This document shows positions 1 to 9,973 of a stretch of DNA of 64,000 bases, in pieces. The stretch comes from Sporolactobacillus sp. CQH2019. GTDB taxonomy: Bacteria; Bacillota; Bacilli; Bacillales; Sporolactobacillaceae. Each line of letters begins with the position of its first letter. Within the stretch, counting starts at the first letter, position 1. The stretch is from contig NZ_JARAJZ010000005.1 of NCBI RefSeq assembly GCF_028765345.1, positions 1-64,000 of the forward strand, read 5' to 3'. The translations under genes were made by a program, and so were the position numbers. Under the pieces are notes generated by a model. The model did not search any database. It saw only the letters and a program-made list of their open reading frames with translations, and had not been told where the DNA came from.

Positions 1-37
1 GGGGCTGTCCCCCCGTGAGAGTAGGTCGCTGCCAGGC
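1..37 (+). rRNA. rrf: 5S ribosomal RNA, 3' end only
   Basis: The first 37 bases match the conserved 3' arm of bacterial 5S rRNA: a CCCCGTGAGAG segment, then GTAGG and a closing GCCAGGC. The 5' part lies outside the window. An intrinsic terminator follows within 25 bases, as expected for the last gene of a ribosomal RNA operon. Confidence 0.9.
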
Positions 38-57
38 AATATGGAACAAGCAGAAAG

Positions 58-99
58 AGAGAGGCACTTCTCGGTTAGTGAGAAGCACCTCTCTTTTTG
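58..99 (+). terminator. rRNA operon terminator
   Basis: Arms 58-72 and 80-94 form a 15-position stem with one two-base internal mismatch and a 7-base loop, followed by TTTTT. It sits directly behind the 5S rRNA end and presumably stops rrn transcription. Confidence 0.85.
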
Positions 100-763
100 T
101 TAGCGTACAAAGCATTGAGTGCTGCGGTTTTGCGCTGTGAATGCATATTGCGCGCAGCTGCAGTCACCCGCACTGGACACATCCACTGTTCGCCTAATCT
201 TGAAAGATAAAAAAACGGCTGTTTTAGAAGAAAGTGAGAGTAGCTGTAGGAAATATCTGTATGGTGACTTTGAGAGTTAAGCACCCCGCTCAATCATTCA
301 GCTGCCGTCATGGCGGTTAAAAAAGCTGGATCCGGTCATTTCCGACAGTCTGATCTATTTCAATCCCCGCATGATTTCAGTTGAGTAGGATTCATGTTTA
401 TAGTTTTTAGACGTTGCACAGAGCATAGATAAAAGGGTACATATTTTTTAAAAGAGTCTTGCTTTGGTACGGTCTCCTCTATTATCGGGACAGATCTCTG
501 AAAAGTTTGATAGTAAGGATAAAGCGTGCGTCCGCGCTGTAATTTTTTGATAATCTCTATAAAGGTCAGGGGGTTGATATCTTTTTTAATGTGTATAAAA
601 TGTGATAATGTGGATATTGGGTGTTAAACTTGTTACATATTCATGTTTGCGGGATTTTCGGATTTAATGGCTATCCCCTAAGCCGCGAACAGGCCCGGGA
701 TCGATAAAAGGGTTGGAGAAAAATAGGGTTGCGTAGTTGCAGCAGAAGGAGAAGGGGATCATT
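100..763. other. Long intergenic region, no gene seen
   Basis: About 660 bases separate the rrn terminator from lutA. I see no convincing gene on either strand: the short reading frame on the minus strand at 75-293 overlaps the terminator and resembles nothing. The last 150 bases are AT-rich and probably hold the lutABC promoter and operator, but I cannot point to a clear -35/-10 pair. Confidence 0.5.
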
Positions 764-1510
764 TTGAGAGTATCGCTTTTTACTACTTGTCTGGGCGAAC
801 TTTTTTACGTCGATGTACTTAAGGACGTGACGGAGGTTCTTGAGCGGTTAGGTTGCGAAGTAGATGTTCCGGACAGCCAGGTCTGCTGCGGACAGCCGGC
901 ATATAACAGCGGTTACAAGGCCGATACCGCCGGACCGGCAAAACAAATGATCCGGGCATTTGAGCATGCGGATTACGTCGTATGCCCGTCGGGTTCGTGT
1001 GCCGCTATGTTTCATGAATATCCGCAATTTTTTAAGAATGAGCCGGAATGGCATGATAAGGCGGAAAAAATAGCTGAAAAAACGTATGAATTCACTCAAT
1101 TTATTGTCCGTGTGCTCGGAGTTGTCGATGTGGGAGCCGAGTATCACGCAAGAGCAACCCTTCATACATCGTGCCACATGACCCGGCTTCTCGGAGAACG
1201 GGAATCGCACGATGCATTGCTTCGCCATGTAAAAGGGCTCGAATTGGTCAATCTGCCGAACAATTATGATTGCTGCGGTTTCGGAGGAACTTTTTCCGTA
1301 AAAATGGCACCGATATCCGAACAGATGGTTGATGAAAAAATCCGTCATATCGAGGAAACCGGAGCGGAAGTTGTGATCGGGGCCGACGCCAGCTGTCTGA
1401 TGAATATCGGCGGACGGATCAGCCGGGAAGGCAAGAAAATTAAAGTCATGCATATTGCACAAATTTTGAACAGTCGGAGTGAGGAGGGGGGAGAAAAACC
1501 ATGCCGATGA
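764..1510 (+). CDS. lutA: L-lactate utilisation protein LutA (CCG-domain Fe-S subunit)
   Basis: LutA is part of the LutABC complex that oxidises L-lactate to pyruvate in Bacillus. The protein has the two cysteine-rich CCG domains of the family: [11 protein letters not shown] near residue 42 and [10 protein letters not shown] near residue 170, which bind an iron-sulfur cluster. I place the start at the TTG at 764, giving MRVSLFTTC as in other LutA proteins, with a GAAGGGG ribosome site 6 bases upstream; an in-frame TTG at 737 lacks such a site. Length 248 residues is normal. The end overlaps lutB by 10 bases, so the three lut genes are one operon. Confidence 0.93.
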   Translation: MRVSLFTTCLGELFYVDVLKDVTEVLERLGCEVDVPDSQVCCGQPAYNSGYKADTAGPAKQMIRAFEHADYVVCPSGSCAAMFHEYPQFFKNEPEWHDKAEKIAEKTYEFTQFIVRVLGVVDVGAEYHARATLHTSCHMTRLLGERESHDALLRHVKGLELVNLPNNYDCCGFGGTFSVKMAPISEQMVDEKIRHIEETGAEVVIGADASCLMNIGGRISREGKKIKVMHIAQILNSRSEEGGEKPCR

Positions 1511-2970
1511 AAATCGGAAATCGACCGTTTTTTGAATCCGTCGATCAGGCGATTCATAATTCTTTTATGGTCAACGCAGTTTCTTCCGCTCAGGACGGGC
1601 TCCGTAACAAGAAGCTTCAGGCGACGGTCGGAGATAAAACACTTGGCGACTGGGAAGACTGGCGGAAGGCCGGCGAGGAGATACGCGCCCATACGCTGAA
1701 TCATCTGGATTTCTATCTCAAACAATTGAGCGACAATTTTGCGGCAAGAGGCGGTCACGTTTTCTTTGCGGAAACTGCGGAAGAAGCGCGTGAATATATA
1801 AAAAAGATCGTCAGACTGAAAAATGCTAAGCACATCGTCAAATCAAAATCCATGGTCACGGAGGAGATCAGTCTTAATGATGCACTGGAAGCGGAAGGCT
1901 GCGATGTTCTGGAAACCGATCTGGCGGAATTCATTTTGCAGGTCGATCAGGACAGGCCGTCACATATTGTTGTTCCGTCCGTGCATAAAAACCGGCGGCA
2001 GATCCGTGACGCATTTCGCAAACTGGGATATACAGGCACAGACGATCCGAAAGAACTGGCCGGGTTTGCGCGAAAAACACTGCGAAGCAAGTTTCTGAAT
2101 GCGGAGGTCGGCATAACCGGCTGCAATTTTGCCGTCGCTGATACGGGGAGTCTCTGTCTTGTGACCAATGAAGGCAATGCCAATATGGTGACCACATTCC
2201 CGCAGACACAGATTACGGTGATGGGCATGGAACGGCTGGTGCCCACCCGGAAGGAACTGGATATACTGGTCACCCTGCTTTGCCGCAGTTCCGTCGGTCA
2301 GCGTCTGACGACCTATGTGACGGATATTACGCCCGGAGATCAGACCGAGACGGTGGATAGTCCGAAAGATTATCATTTGGTGATCGTGAACGCGGGCCGT
2401 TCGAATGCACTCGGCACGGATTTTCAGGCGGTGCTGCACTGCATTCGCTGTGCGGCTTGTATTAACGTCTGTCCGGTCTATCGCCATATCGGCGGTCACG
2501 CCTACGGGTCAATCTACCCCGGGCCGATCGGAGCCGTCCTTTCTCCTATCTTAGGCGGCTATAAAGAGTACGGAATGCTTCCTTATGCCTCCAGTCTGTG
2601 CGCGGCCTGTACCGAGGCCTGTCCGGTCAGGATTCCGCTTCATGAATTGCTGATCAAACATCGGCAGAAATACGTGGAAAGCGAAGGCAAGCCGCCGATA
2701 AGCGAAAAAATGGCGATGAAGGGATTCGGAATCGCGGCGAAGTCGCCGTTCATCTATAAGGCGGGCATGAAAACGGCTCCGATTATGCTTAAACCAATCG
2801 TTCATGACGGTGAAATCAGCAAAGGTCCCGGCCCGATGAAACCGTGGACCGGCGGCCGTAATTTACCGGCTCCGAGCCGTGAAAATTTCCGGAAATGGTT
2901 TAAGGACCACCAAACAGCCAGGCTCCTGCAGAAATCAGCAAAGGATAAAGGAACAGGTGAACGTTCATGA
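1501..2970 (+). CDS. lutB: L-lactate utilisation protein LutB (ferredoxin-like Fe-S subunit)
   Basis: LutB is the iron-sulfur core subunit of the lactate oxidation complex. Two four-cysteine ferredoxin motifs are visible: [12 protein letters not shown] near residue 313 and CAACTEACP near residue 366, each able to hold a 4Fe-4S cluster. The N-terminal two thirds is the LUD domain shared with LutC. At 489 residues it is close to the family size. It overlaps lutA upstream and lutC downstream (ATGA), indicating translational coupling. The ATG at 1501 follows a GAGGAGGGGG ribosome site inside lutA. Confidence 0.94.
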   Translation: MPMKIGNRPFFESVDQAIHNSFMVNAVSSAQDGLRNKKLQATVGDKTLGDWEDWRKAGEEIRAHTLNHLDFYLKQLSDNFAARGGHVFFAETAEEAREYIKKIVRLKNAKHIVKSKSMVTEEISLNDALEAEGCDVLETDLAEFILQVDQDRPSHIVVPSVHKNRRQIRDAFRKLGYTGTDDPKELAGFARKTLRSKFLNAEVGITGCNFAVADTGSLCLVTNEGNANMVTTFPQTQITVMGMERLVPTRKELDILVTLLCRSSVGQRLTTYVTDITPGDQTETVDSPKDYHLVIVNAGRSNALGTDFQAVLHCIRCAACINVCPVYRHIGGHAYGSIYPGPIGAVLSPILGGYKEYGMLPYASSLCAACTEACPVRIPLHELLIKHRQKYVESEGKPPISEKMAMKGFGIAAKSPFIYKAGMKTAPIMLKPIVHDGEISKGPGPMKPWTGGRNLPAPSRENFRKWFKDHQTARLLQKSAKDKGTGERS

Positions 2971-3665
2971 AAGGAACGATTGAGAATCGCGACGCATTTC
3001 TGCGTCATATTGCGGACAGGCTCCATCACACAACAGGCGAAAGGGCTGTCACACCGGAGTGGGCACATCAGCCGCAATGGGACGTTTATAAGGGCTATTC
3101 GAAGGATCAGCTCATATCCGTGATGAAAAAGGCATGCGAATCGATTCATACGAAAATTTATGAAACGGACTCGGCTCATTTGCCGGAGTCTCTGGAAAAA
3201 GCGATCGAAGATTATGGTTCCAGCTCCGTCGTTGCCACTCATGATGACCGATTTTCCCAGTTCGGTCTTGAAGATGTGATGAAAAAAAATCATGTTCATA
3301 TTTGGGATGTTTCAGAAGGGCAGCGGAATATCGAGATCGCTGCTCAGGCGAATATCGGCCTGTCCATTTGTGATGTGATGCTGGCGGAATCGGCAACCGC
3401 CGGCCTATTTAACGATAAGGACAAGGCCAGAAGCGTCAGCCTTCTTCCGATCACTTCCATTGTGATTGTTCCAGGAAGTCTGATTGTGCCCCGGATTACG
3501 CAGGCGATGCAGATGGTTGAGGAAAGAGTGAGAGCCGGTGAAGAGATCTCGACTTATATCAATTTCATTTCGGGACCGAGCAACAGCGCGGACATTGAAA
3601 TGAGGCTTGTTGTCGGCGTTCACGGGCCGGTCAAAGTTGCCTATATTGTCGTCGAAGATCTTTAA
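2967..3665 (+). CDS. lutC: L-lactate utilisation protein LutC (LUD domain)
   Basis: LutC is the small LUD-domain subunit of the L-lactate oxidation complex, 232 residues here. It carries the family's central glycine- and alanine-rich stretch ([17 protein letters not shown] near residue 128) and the C-terminal [11 protein letters not shown] segment near residue 194, and has no cysteine cluster of its own. The start codon shares bases with the lutB stop. A palindromic terminator follows 10 bases after the stop, closing the operon. No lutR or lactate permease gene is adjacent in this window. Confidence 0.93.
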   Translation: MKGTIENRDAFLRHIADRLHHTTGERAVTPEWAHQPQWDVYKGYSKDQLISVMKKACESIHTKIYETDSAHLPESLEKAIEDYGSSSVVATHDDRFSQFGLEDVMKKNHVHIWDVSEGQRNIEIAAQANIGLSICDVMLAESATAGLFNDKDKARSVSLLPITSIVIVPGSLIVPRITQAMQMVEERVRAGEEISTYINFISGPSNSADIEMRLVVGVHGPVKVAYIVVEDL

Positions 3666-3674
3666 TCGTGTCTG

Positions 3675-3709
3675 GAGAGAGGCAGTTCCGGCCGGAACTG
3701 CCTCTCTTT
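3675..3709 (+). terminator. lutABC terminator
   Basis: A 32-base perfect palindrome (3676-3707), centred on CCGGCCGG, ends in a short TTT run immediately after lutC. Confidence 0.7.
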
Positions 3710-3825
3710 CAGGAAAGACGGCGCGTGAAACTTTCTACAAAACGGGTGATAAGTCTGTTATAGTTGAGTCAATGCGAAAATGTGTCGAAAAAGCAGGGAA
3801 CCGTACTTTGATAAGGGGTGTGTCA

Positions 3826-4644
3826 ATGAGAATTGCTTATTTAGGGCCAAGCGGGACATTTTCAGAGGAAGCGGCCATACGTTTATTCAGTGATACGGAC
3901 ACGCTTCTGCCGCAGGAATCGATGGACGATGTGCTGCAGGCTGTAAGCAGCGCGGCCGTTGACAAGGGCGTGGTGCCGATCGAAAATTCAATCGCCGGAA
4001 CGATTGATACAAGCATTGACGGTTTGCTTACTTACCGTTTGTTCATCGAAGCGGACGTCATTTTTCCCATTTCGCTTTATCTTTTCGGCACGGAGAATTG
4101 CGGCCTCGACACTATTCAGCACGTCGTGTCGATTACACCGGCCCTCGAACAGTGCCGTGCCTTGATCAGAGATAAAAGCTGGGTGTGCGATCGAGTGGGG
4201 AGTACGGCTGCCGCCGCCAAGGCGGTTAGGGAACGTAACCAACCCGAATGGGCCGCCATCGCGTCAAAATGCGCGGCAGACATTTACGGGCTGAAGTTAA
4301 TTGCATCGGATATTCAGGACAGCAAAAGGAATCACACGCGGTTCATCGTCATCAGCCGCAGCAGCCGTCTTGATCCGCATCAGGAAAAAACGATGCTTCT
4401 TGTGACGCCGGCGCGGGAACATGTCGGGATGCTTGCTTCCATACTTAATGTTTTTGCCGCACTTTCGATCAATTTATCATGGATCGAGTCGCGGCCGACG
4501 GGAGAGAAGCTGGGGGAGTACCGTTTTTTTATTGAAACGGAAGCGGGATACGGAAGCGATCCGATGAGCAAAGCGATCAATATTCTCCGCATGTTTGGAC
4601 ACCAGGTTGCCATATTGGGCAGCTACAGCACAATGACTCTTTGA
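3826..4644 (+). CDS. pheA: Prephenate dehydratase
   Basis: Converts prephenate to phenylpyruvate, the committed step to phenylalanine. The N-terminus IAYLGPSGTFSEEAA, the VPIENSIAGTI segment near residue 47 and the NHTRF catalytic motif near residue 170 identify the dehydratase domain. The C-terminal third is an ACT regulatory domain containing ESRPTG, the usual site of feedback inhibition by phenylalanine. I choose the ATG at 3826, preceded by AAGGGGTG, giving 272 residues; the frame stays open upstream but lacks homology. It is a stand-alone dehydratase without a chorismate mutase domain, as in Bacillus. Confidence 0.93.
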   Translation: MRIAYLGPSGTFSEEAAIRLFSDTDTLLPQESMDDVLQAVSSAAVDKGVVPIENSIAGTIDTSIDGLLTYRLFIEADVIFPISLYLFGTENCGLDTIQHVVSITPALEQCRALIRDKSWVCDRVGSTAAAAKAVRERNQPEWAAIASKCAADIYGLKLIASDIQDSKRNHTRFIVISRSSRLDPHQEKTMLLVTPAREHVGMLASILNVFAALSINLSWIESRPTGEKLGEYRFFIETEAGYGSDPMSKAINILRMFGHQVAILGSYSTMTL

Positions 4645-4711
4645 TTCCGCTGTTATCTTATCACGCTTTTTGTATAGTTATTATTTTTTACGGAATTTTA
4701 TGAAAATGAAA

Positions 4712-4752
4712 CATAAAAAAACGGGCAGGTTCATTGACGAATCTGCCCGCTG
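4712..4752 (-). terminator. proBA terminator
   Basis: On the minus strand a CGGGCAG arm pairs with CTGCCCG and is followed by seven T residues. The hairpin overlaps the last codons of proA. Confidence 0.8.
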
Positions 4753-5996
4753 CCTTTCACAATATATTTAATGGTTGTCAGCGCAGGCAGCCCCATCGGC
4801 CCGCGTGCATGAAGCTTCTGCGTGCTGATGCCGATTTCTGCGCCGAAGCCGAACTCTTCACCGTCGGTAAATCGGGTCGATGCATTGTGATAAAGCGTCG
4901 ACGCATCCACATATTGAAAAAACCGTTGAACATGATCCGGCGATTCGGAAACAATGGCCTCCGAATGTTTCGTTCCGAACCGATTAATGTGAGTAATGGC
5001 TTCATCCACGTTTTTGACAGCTTTTACAGCTACGATCTTATCGAGGTATTCTGTTGACCAGTCATTCTCACTTGCCAAAGGAAGATCCGGGTATTGAGAC
5101 GCCAGAGAAGGATCTATGCGGCATTCGACCCCCGCGTTCCGCAGCGCCTCGATCAGCAGGCTGCCATAGCCTGCCATCCATTTTTGATGCACAATAATCG
5201 TTTCTATCGCATTGCAGACGGACGGCCGTTGCGTTTTCGCATTGAGCGCAATCGTAATCGCCATGTTCGGATCGGCGCTTTCATCAATAAACAGGTGGCA
5301 ATTGCCGGCCCCGGTTTCAAGAACGGGAATCGTCGACCGGCTGACGACCGTCTGGATCATTTTTTTACTGCCGCGCGGGATCAGCACATCGATCAGTCCG
5401 TGCAGCCTGAAAAAACGATCGGCTGTCTCATGACGGACGTCTTCAAGCAGCTGGACGCTGTCTTCGGGAAGATCCGTCTCGATCAGAGCATGCCGGATCA
5501 CTGAAACAAGAGCTTTGTTGGATTCAAGAGCGGATGCACTGCCCCGCAGATAGACGGCATTTCCTGTTTTCAGGCAGAGCCCGGCCGCGTCGGCAGTTAC
5601 ATTAGGCCGTGCTTCATAAACCATACCGACGACTCCGAGAGGCACGCGTATTTTTTGAATGTGCAGACCGTTCGGCCGATCCCATTCATCGATACAGTCG
5701 CCGATCGGGTCATGAAGCCCGGCAAGATGATCAAGTGCGTCCGCCATAGACTCGATCCGCTCTTTATTCAGAAAGAGCCGGTCAAGCAGCGAATCTGACA
5801 TGCCGCTTTCTTTTGCCCGCTCGACGTCCTCTCTGTTTGCCGCAAGAATGATCGGGCAGTTATCGCGAATTTCGGCGGAAATAGTGTGCAATGCCCGATT
5901 TTTTTGCTCCGTTGCCTTCACGGCAAGTATTCCTGAAGCCCGTCTGGCTTTTTCGGCTTTAAGCAGCAGCTCATCCTTTTCAATTATCTGACTCAT
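4731..5996 (-). CDS. proA: Gamma-glutamyl phosphate reductase
   Basis: Second enzyme of proline synthesis, reducing gamma-glutamyl phosphate to glutamate semialdehyde with NADPH. The 421-residue protein has the aldehyde-dehydrogenase fold, with the catalytic cysteine in TQRPSVCNAIET near residue 258 and the EARPNVTADAA segment near residue 130. Start and proB stop overlap as TAATG, so translation is coupled. Expression is controlled from the T-box leader upstream of proB. Confidence 0.95.
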   Translation of the reverse strand: MSQIIEKDELLLKAEKARRASGILAVKATEQKNRALHTISAEIRDNCPIILAANREDVERAKESGMSDSLLDRLFLNKERIESMADALDHLAGLHDPIGDCIDEWDRPNGLHIQKIRVPLGVVGMVYEARPNVTADAAGLCLKTGNAVYLRGSASALESNKALVSVIRHALIETDLPEDSVQLLEDVRHETADRFFRLHGLIDVLIPRGSKKMIQTVVSRSTIPVLETGAGNCHLFIDESADPNMAITIALNAKTQRPSVCNAIETIIVHQKWMAGYGSLLIEALRNAGVECRIDPSLASQYPDLPLASENDWSTEYLDKIVAVKAVKNVDEAITHINRFGTKHSEAIVSESPDHVQRFFQYVDASTLYHNASTRFTDGEEFGFGAEIGISTQKLHARGPMGLPALTTIKYIVKGSGQIRQ

Positions 5997-7138
5997 TATC
6001 TATCTCTTCCTTTCTGTCGTATTGCAGCTGTCCACGGGACCCAGTTATCGCGATGAACGACTTCCGGCCGATCGCTGTGAACCAGGTTCATCGCCCGGCT
6101 GCTCGGCATGCGTTTTATTTCATTTAATTGATCGGCCGAATAATTGACCTGTCCCTTGCCAAGAATATGATGATGCCGATCGACCACCTGAATCACCTCT
6201 CCGGAAAGAAAATGCCCGCTGATCTGTCTGACGCCGGCGGGGAGCAGGCTCTTTCCATCGTTCATCAGGGCGCGGGCGGCACCGTCGTCAATCTCAATTT
6301 TTCCGGAAACCGGAGAGTGGAGAGCGATCCATTGTTCGGAAATATTAAGCGACGGCTTCAGCCTTGCGGAACCGATGTAGCTGCCGTTCCCGTTTCCTTT
6401 AATAATCTGCACCAGTTTGTCGGCGCCGCTTCCTTTTCCGATAAACGTCCGGACCCCAAGCGATAGAGCGGTTTTAGCGGCCATAATTTTTGATTTCATA
6501 CCGCCTGTGCCGACCTTCGATCCTGAGATGCCGCTGATCTCGCGCAGAAGCTCATCGGGCAACTCTGCCAGAAAATCATAGCGTCTGGCATCGGGATACT
6601 TATGCGGATTTTTATTATAAAGCCCGTTGACGTCCGTGAGAATAGTGAGAAAATCGGCATGAATCAGTCCGCTGACTAACGCGGAAAGCATGTCGTTGTC
6701 GCCGAACGTCAGCTCCTCCAGGGAGATCGAATCGTTTTCGTTAATAATCGGAATCACGGACCGTTTCAATAATTCGGAAAGTGTTGAGGCGGCGTGGCTC
6801 ATTTGTTCCCGCCGCTCGAAATCCTGGCGGGCAAGAAGCAGCTGGGCAACCGTCATTCCGTGCCTGCGGAAAGCCTCGGCATAATGATTCAGCAGCATCA
6901 CCTGTCCGACCGCTGCTGCCGCCTGCTTGCCGGCGATTGTGACCGGCCGTGCGGGGTAGCCGAGTTGCTGGTAGCCGGCTGCTACGGCTCCCGAAGAAAC
7001 AAGAACAATCTCGCGGCCGCTGCTTTTCAGCCGGGCCAGCGCGTCTACATGATCATTGAGTTTTTCCTGATCTAATTTTCCGTGCAGATCAGTCAGCGAG
7101 CTGCTGCCGATTTTGACGACAATCCGTTTCGCTTCCAT
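5996..7138 (-). CDS. proB: Glutamate 5-kinase
   Basis: Phosphorylates glutamate as the first step of proline synthesis. The N-terminal amino acid kinase domain starts [14 protein letters not shown] and contains [10 protein letters not shown] near residue 50, NENDSIS near 134 and [11 protein letters not shown] near 230. The C-terminal third (from about residue 270) is a PUA domain, giving the long ProB form. Two adjacent ATGs (7141 and 7138) are possible; 7138 has the better 8-base spacing from AGGA. It is first in a proBA operon behind a T-box. Confidence 0.95.
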   Translation of the reverse strand: MEAKRIVVKIGSSSLTDLHGKLDQEKLNDHVDALARLKSSGREIVLVSSGAVAAGYQQLGYPARPVTIAGKQAAAAVGQVMLLNHYAEAFRRHGMTVAQLLLARQDFERREQMSHAASTLSELLKRSVIPIINENDSISLEELTFGDNDMLSALVSGLIHADFLTILTDVNGLYNKNPHKYPDARRYDFLAELPDELLREISGISGSKVGTGGMKSKIMAAKTALSLGVRTFIGKGSGADKLVQIIKGNGNGSYIGSARLKPSLNISEQWIALHSPVSGKIEIDDGAARALMNDGKSLLPAGVRQISGHFLSGEVIQVVDRHHHILGKGQVNYSADQLNEIKRMPSSRAMNLVHSDRPEVVHRDNWVPWTAAIRQKGRDR

Positions 7139-7141
7139 CAT

Positions 7142-7414
7142 CCAGGTCCTTTCGAATTTAAAAAGCCGCTCTCCGTCCTTTCTAAAAGGACGGGGAGTGG
7201 CTTTACCCGCGGTACCACCTTCATTAGCGTGCGCTCTGTTCTGCGCTGCGCTCTCTCAGACCTCCGTAACGTGAGGAAAACGGTCCGATTATTGGCCGGA
7301 CAGCTCCGGGGGCAGGTTCGGCAGGAAGAAAGCGGCGGCATCTTTCAGCCAACGGATGCCGTTCTCTTGCGCTCCTTCTTTGCTTACTAATCCCTATCAA
7401 CGCTCTTTATAAGT
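7142..7414 (-). promoter_or_regulatory. Proline T-box riboswitch of proBA
   Basis: Read on the minus strand, the leader contains the T-box antiterminator signature GGTGGTACCGCGGG (plus-strand 7206-7219). It is followed by a strong terminator made of GTCCTTT/AAAGGAC inside a longer GC stem with a TTTTT run (about 7158-7201). The Stem I region lies at 7300-7410, and the likely specifier triplet is CCT at 7314-7316, a proline codon, flanked by GAA and GCC. T-box leaders sense uncharged tRNA, here tRNA-Pro, and then permit read-through into proBA, as known for anabolic proBA of B. subtilis. Confidence 0.9.
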
Positions 7415-7420
7415 GAATAA

Positions 7421-7449
7421 ATTATATTCGAAATCAAGACAGAAGTCAA
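7421..7449 (-). promoter_or_regulatory. Vegetative promoter of the proBA T-box transcript
   Basis: Minus strand: -35 TTGACT (7444-7449), a 17-base spacer, and -10 TATAAT (7421-7426). This predicts a start near 7414, so the transcript begins just before T-box Stem I. Confidence 0.8.
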
Positions 7450-7527
7450 TAGTTTACCTCTTTATGGAAAAGGCGCAAGCATCCGATGCGGCCTGAAATA
7501 AGGGGGAGAGGATGCGGCGGAAGCGTT

Positions 7528-7645
7528 CATCGGCCGTCGCAAAGGGCTTTTCGGTCGTTAGAAGCTGTTTATCGGTCGTTGCGCCGGATCTATCAGCTGT
7601 CGCAGGAAATTTATCGGTCGTTACGGCTGTTTTATCTCGTCAGAA
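7528..7645. repeat. 21-base-period repeat array 1 (TTTATCGGTCGTT family)
   Basis: The core CGGTCGTT or close variants start at 7531, 7552, 7573, 7594, 7615 and 7636, exactly 21 bases apart. The best units read TTTATCGGTCGTT. The array lies between proBA and the thioredoxin-fold gene. Because 21 is a multiple of three, an apparent 80-residue reading frame crosses it; I do not consider that frame a gene. The same core recurs in arrays at 31.5 and 52 kb. Confidence 0.75.
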
Positions 7646-7969
7646 GCAGTTTTTCAACTGCTAAGGGAGTCTTTGTCAGCTTTTCTCCAAAGAAAGCTTC
7701 CCCCGAAGACCGGCTGCTTTCCGTCTAATTTCAGGGTGTCCGTTCGAAAGAAAAATTTTTAATTATCGGCAGGTGTGTGTGATTGAATGAAAATGTGCCG
7801 TAAAATCACTTTTTTATATTAGAAGCTGACAAAACATAACTTTATTCCATTATTTATTGTCTCCTGCCGGCCCCGCCGAGTTGTACAATAATAGACAATC
7901 ATAAATAAGGTTGTAAAATGTATAATGTGTGAGTCATTAATATAATCAGGAAAAGGAGCGTTTCAAATT

Positions 7970-8575
7970 ATGACAGATAACCTGAAACATCAGTCTGCAT
8001 TTACTTTGCAGATCGGAGACAAAGCGCCGTCATTTACGCTTCCGGCAACCAATGGCAAGACTTATTCACTCGCAGACTTTTCAACAGCGAAGACGCTGGT
8101 CGTCTTTTTTACATGCAACCATTGTCCGTTTGTTCTCGGCTCAAACGAAACGACCCGAAAATTGGCCGAAAAATATCGAAGCAGGGGTGTACAGTTTGCT
8201 GCCGTCAACTCGAACAGCGAGCATACGCATCCGGCCGATTCTTTTGAACATATGGTCGAACAGATGGACGAGAAGAAATTTCCGTGGCCGTATCTGAGAG
8301 ATCAGTCGCAGGAGACCGCGAAGGCCTATGGTGCGCTGAGGACGCCGCATTTCTTTGTCTTTGATGGAGAGCGTAAGCTGGTCTATACCGGCCGCGAGCT
8401 GGACAATCCGCGAATACCGGAGAAAGCGACCGTTAATAATCTGGATGCGGCTTTGGCCGAGATAACAAGCGGAAAGGCCGTCTCCATCCCCCTGACCAAT
8501 CCGGTTGGCTGCAATATTAAATGGGAAGGCAAAGACGCGCACTGGATGCCGGCCGAAGCATGCGATCTTGTTTAA
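7970..8575 (+). CDS. Thioredoxin-fold (AhpC/TSA-type) redox protein
   Basis: A 201-residue peroxiredoxin/thioredoxin-like protein. [18 protein letters not shown] near residue 18 is the AhpC/TSA start, and the redox motif FTCNHCPFV near residue 48 holds a CNHC pair in the active-site position, followed by a cis-proline-type RTPHFFVFD segment near residue 125. No signal peptide is seen, so it should act in the cytosol as a thiol reductase or peroxidase; the substrate is unknown. The start ATG has an AAAGGAG ribosome site. It stands alone. Confidence 0.85.
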   Translation: MTDNLKHQSAFTLQIGDKAPSFTLPATNGKTYSLADFSTAKTLVVFFTCNHCPFVLGSNETTRKLAEKYRSRGVQFAAVNSNSEHTHPADSFEHMVEQMDEKKFPWPYLRDQSQETAKAYGALRTPHFFVFDGERKLVYTGRELDNPRIPEKATVNNLDAALAEITSGKAVSIPLTNPVGCNIKWEGKDAHWMPAEACDLV

Positions 8576-8733
8576 TATGATGGGCCTTTTCTTCGAAGCG
8601 TCTTCCTTTTTGACAGGGGAAAACGCTTTGTTTCATTTCAGGAAGAAAAAACTTCTCAGCCGGAGATACAGCCGCCGAGCTGAATAAGGATTTACTATTA
8701 GGTTCAACTCTTATAACGCGAGGAGATGGCGTG

Positions 8734-9918
8734 ATGAATTCTAAAGAATACGATTTTGATGAAATAATTGAGCGAAAAGGGAGCGCATCGGTCAAATGGG
8801 ATGAGGCTGATCGGATTTTTCATACGGAAGGTCTGCTTCCGATGTGGGTGGCCGACATGGATTTTCGCGTGCCCGATGAAGTGACCGCTGCACTGAGAAA
8901 CAGAGTAGATCACGGCATTTATGGCTATTCGCTCCGCTCGGAAAGCTATCTTGCTGCCGTGCAAAGATGGATGAGCGCGCGTCATGGCTGGGAGATTGAA
9001 AGGGAATGGATCTGTCACAGCCCCGGCGTGGTCACGGCACTGAATCTGATCGTGGATGGTTTCACTGAACCCGGGGATAAGGTGCTGATTCAGCCGCCGG
9101 TCTATCCGCCGTTCAGAAAATCGGCCCGAAATCAGGCACGGGATCTGGTCACAAACCCGCTGGTGTACGATCAAGGAAAATATACAATGGATTTTGCCGA
9201 TCTGGAGCGAAAAATGTCCGATCCATCGGTCAAAATGATGATCCTATGCTCGCCGCACAATCCGGTCGGCCGCGTCTGGACAAAGGCCGAACTTTCTCAA
9301 GTATCCCAGCTTTCTCTTAAACATCACGTTTTGGTCGTTTGTGATGAAATTCATGGCGATCTGGTATTCAGCGGTAAGAAGCAGATCCCTTTTGCAGGCC
9401 TGTCCGAGGAAGCGGCAAGCCATTCTATCATCTGTACGGCGCCGAGCAAAACGTTCAATATCGCCGGCCTGCAGATCTCGAATATCATCATCCCCGATCC
9501 CGCACTGAGACGGATCTACCTTGACCAGCTGCAGCGCTTCAGTTTGAATGAACCGAACGCTCTGGGTGCCGTTGCGGCGGAAGCTGCCTATCGTGGAGGC
9601 GGCGAGTGGCTCGATCAGTGTCTGGATTACATAAAAAGAAACGCTGATTATGTCGCCGATTTTCTGCGGAGCCGCATTCCCGAACTGACGATGGTTCCGC
9701 TTGAAGGGACATATCTCGGCTGGATCGACTGCCGGAAACTCGGACTCGACAAGATACAGCTGCAGAATCTGATGCTGAAAAAAGCGAAAATTGCCTTCAA
9801 TCAAGGCTATACATTCGGCGATGAAGGTGGAGGATTTGTCCGTGTCAACCTTGCCTGTCCGCGCTCTTTGATTAAACAGGCGATGGGCCGGATGCTGCAG
9901 GCAATTCAAAATCTTTAA
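8734..9918 (+). CDS. patB: PatB/MalY-type cystathionine beta-lyase (PLP aminotransferase fold)
   Basis: A fold-type I pyridoxal-phosphate enzyme of the MalY/PatB group, which cleaves C-S bonds of cystathionine or cysteine and releases a thiol. It begins with the characteristic family pattern (ERKGSASVKWDE, then LPMWVADMDF near residue 35). The PLP lysine lies in APSKTFNIAGLQ near residue 235, and CSPHNPVGRVW sits near residue 172. I use the ATG at 8734, 8 bases after AGGAG; the overlapping GTG at 8731 is too close. 394 residues is typical. Sulfur role is inferred from family only. Confidence 0.88.
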   Translation: MNSKEYDFDEIIERKGSASVKWDEADRIFHTEGLLPMWVADMDFRVPDEVTAALRNRVDHGIYGYSLRSESYLAAVQRWMSARHGWEIEREWICHSPGVVTALNLIVDGFTEPGDKVLIQPPVYPPFRKSARNQARDLVTNPLVYDQGKYTMDFADLERKMSDPSVKMMILCSPHNPVGRVWTKAELSQVSQLSLKHHVLVVCDEIHGDLVFSGKKQIPFAGLSEEAASHSIICTAPSKTFNIAGLQISNIIIPDPALRRIYLDQLQRFSLNEPNALGAVAAEAAYRGGGEWLDQCLDYIKRNADYVADFLRSRIPELTMVPLEGTYLGWIDCRKLGLDKIQLQNLMLKKAKIAFNQGYTFGDEGGGFVRVNLACPRSLIKQAMGRMLQAIQNL

Positions 9919-9973
9919 GGCTGACAGAAAAGTATTTTTCACAATAAGAAGAGACATTTTGCCGATCCTTCGC

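Noticed and set aside
848-1462. Long minus-strand frames opposite lutA, lutB, topB, bkd and copA
   Set aside because: Shadow frames of well-supported genes, with no ribosome sites and no family resemblance.
7486-7728. 80-codon plus-strand frame over array 1
   Set aside because: Repeat-derived; low-complexity Arg/Ser translation and no ribosome site.
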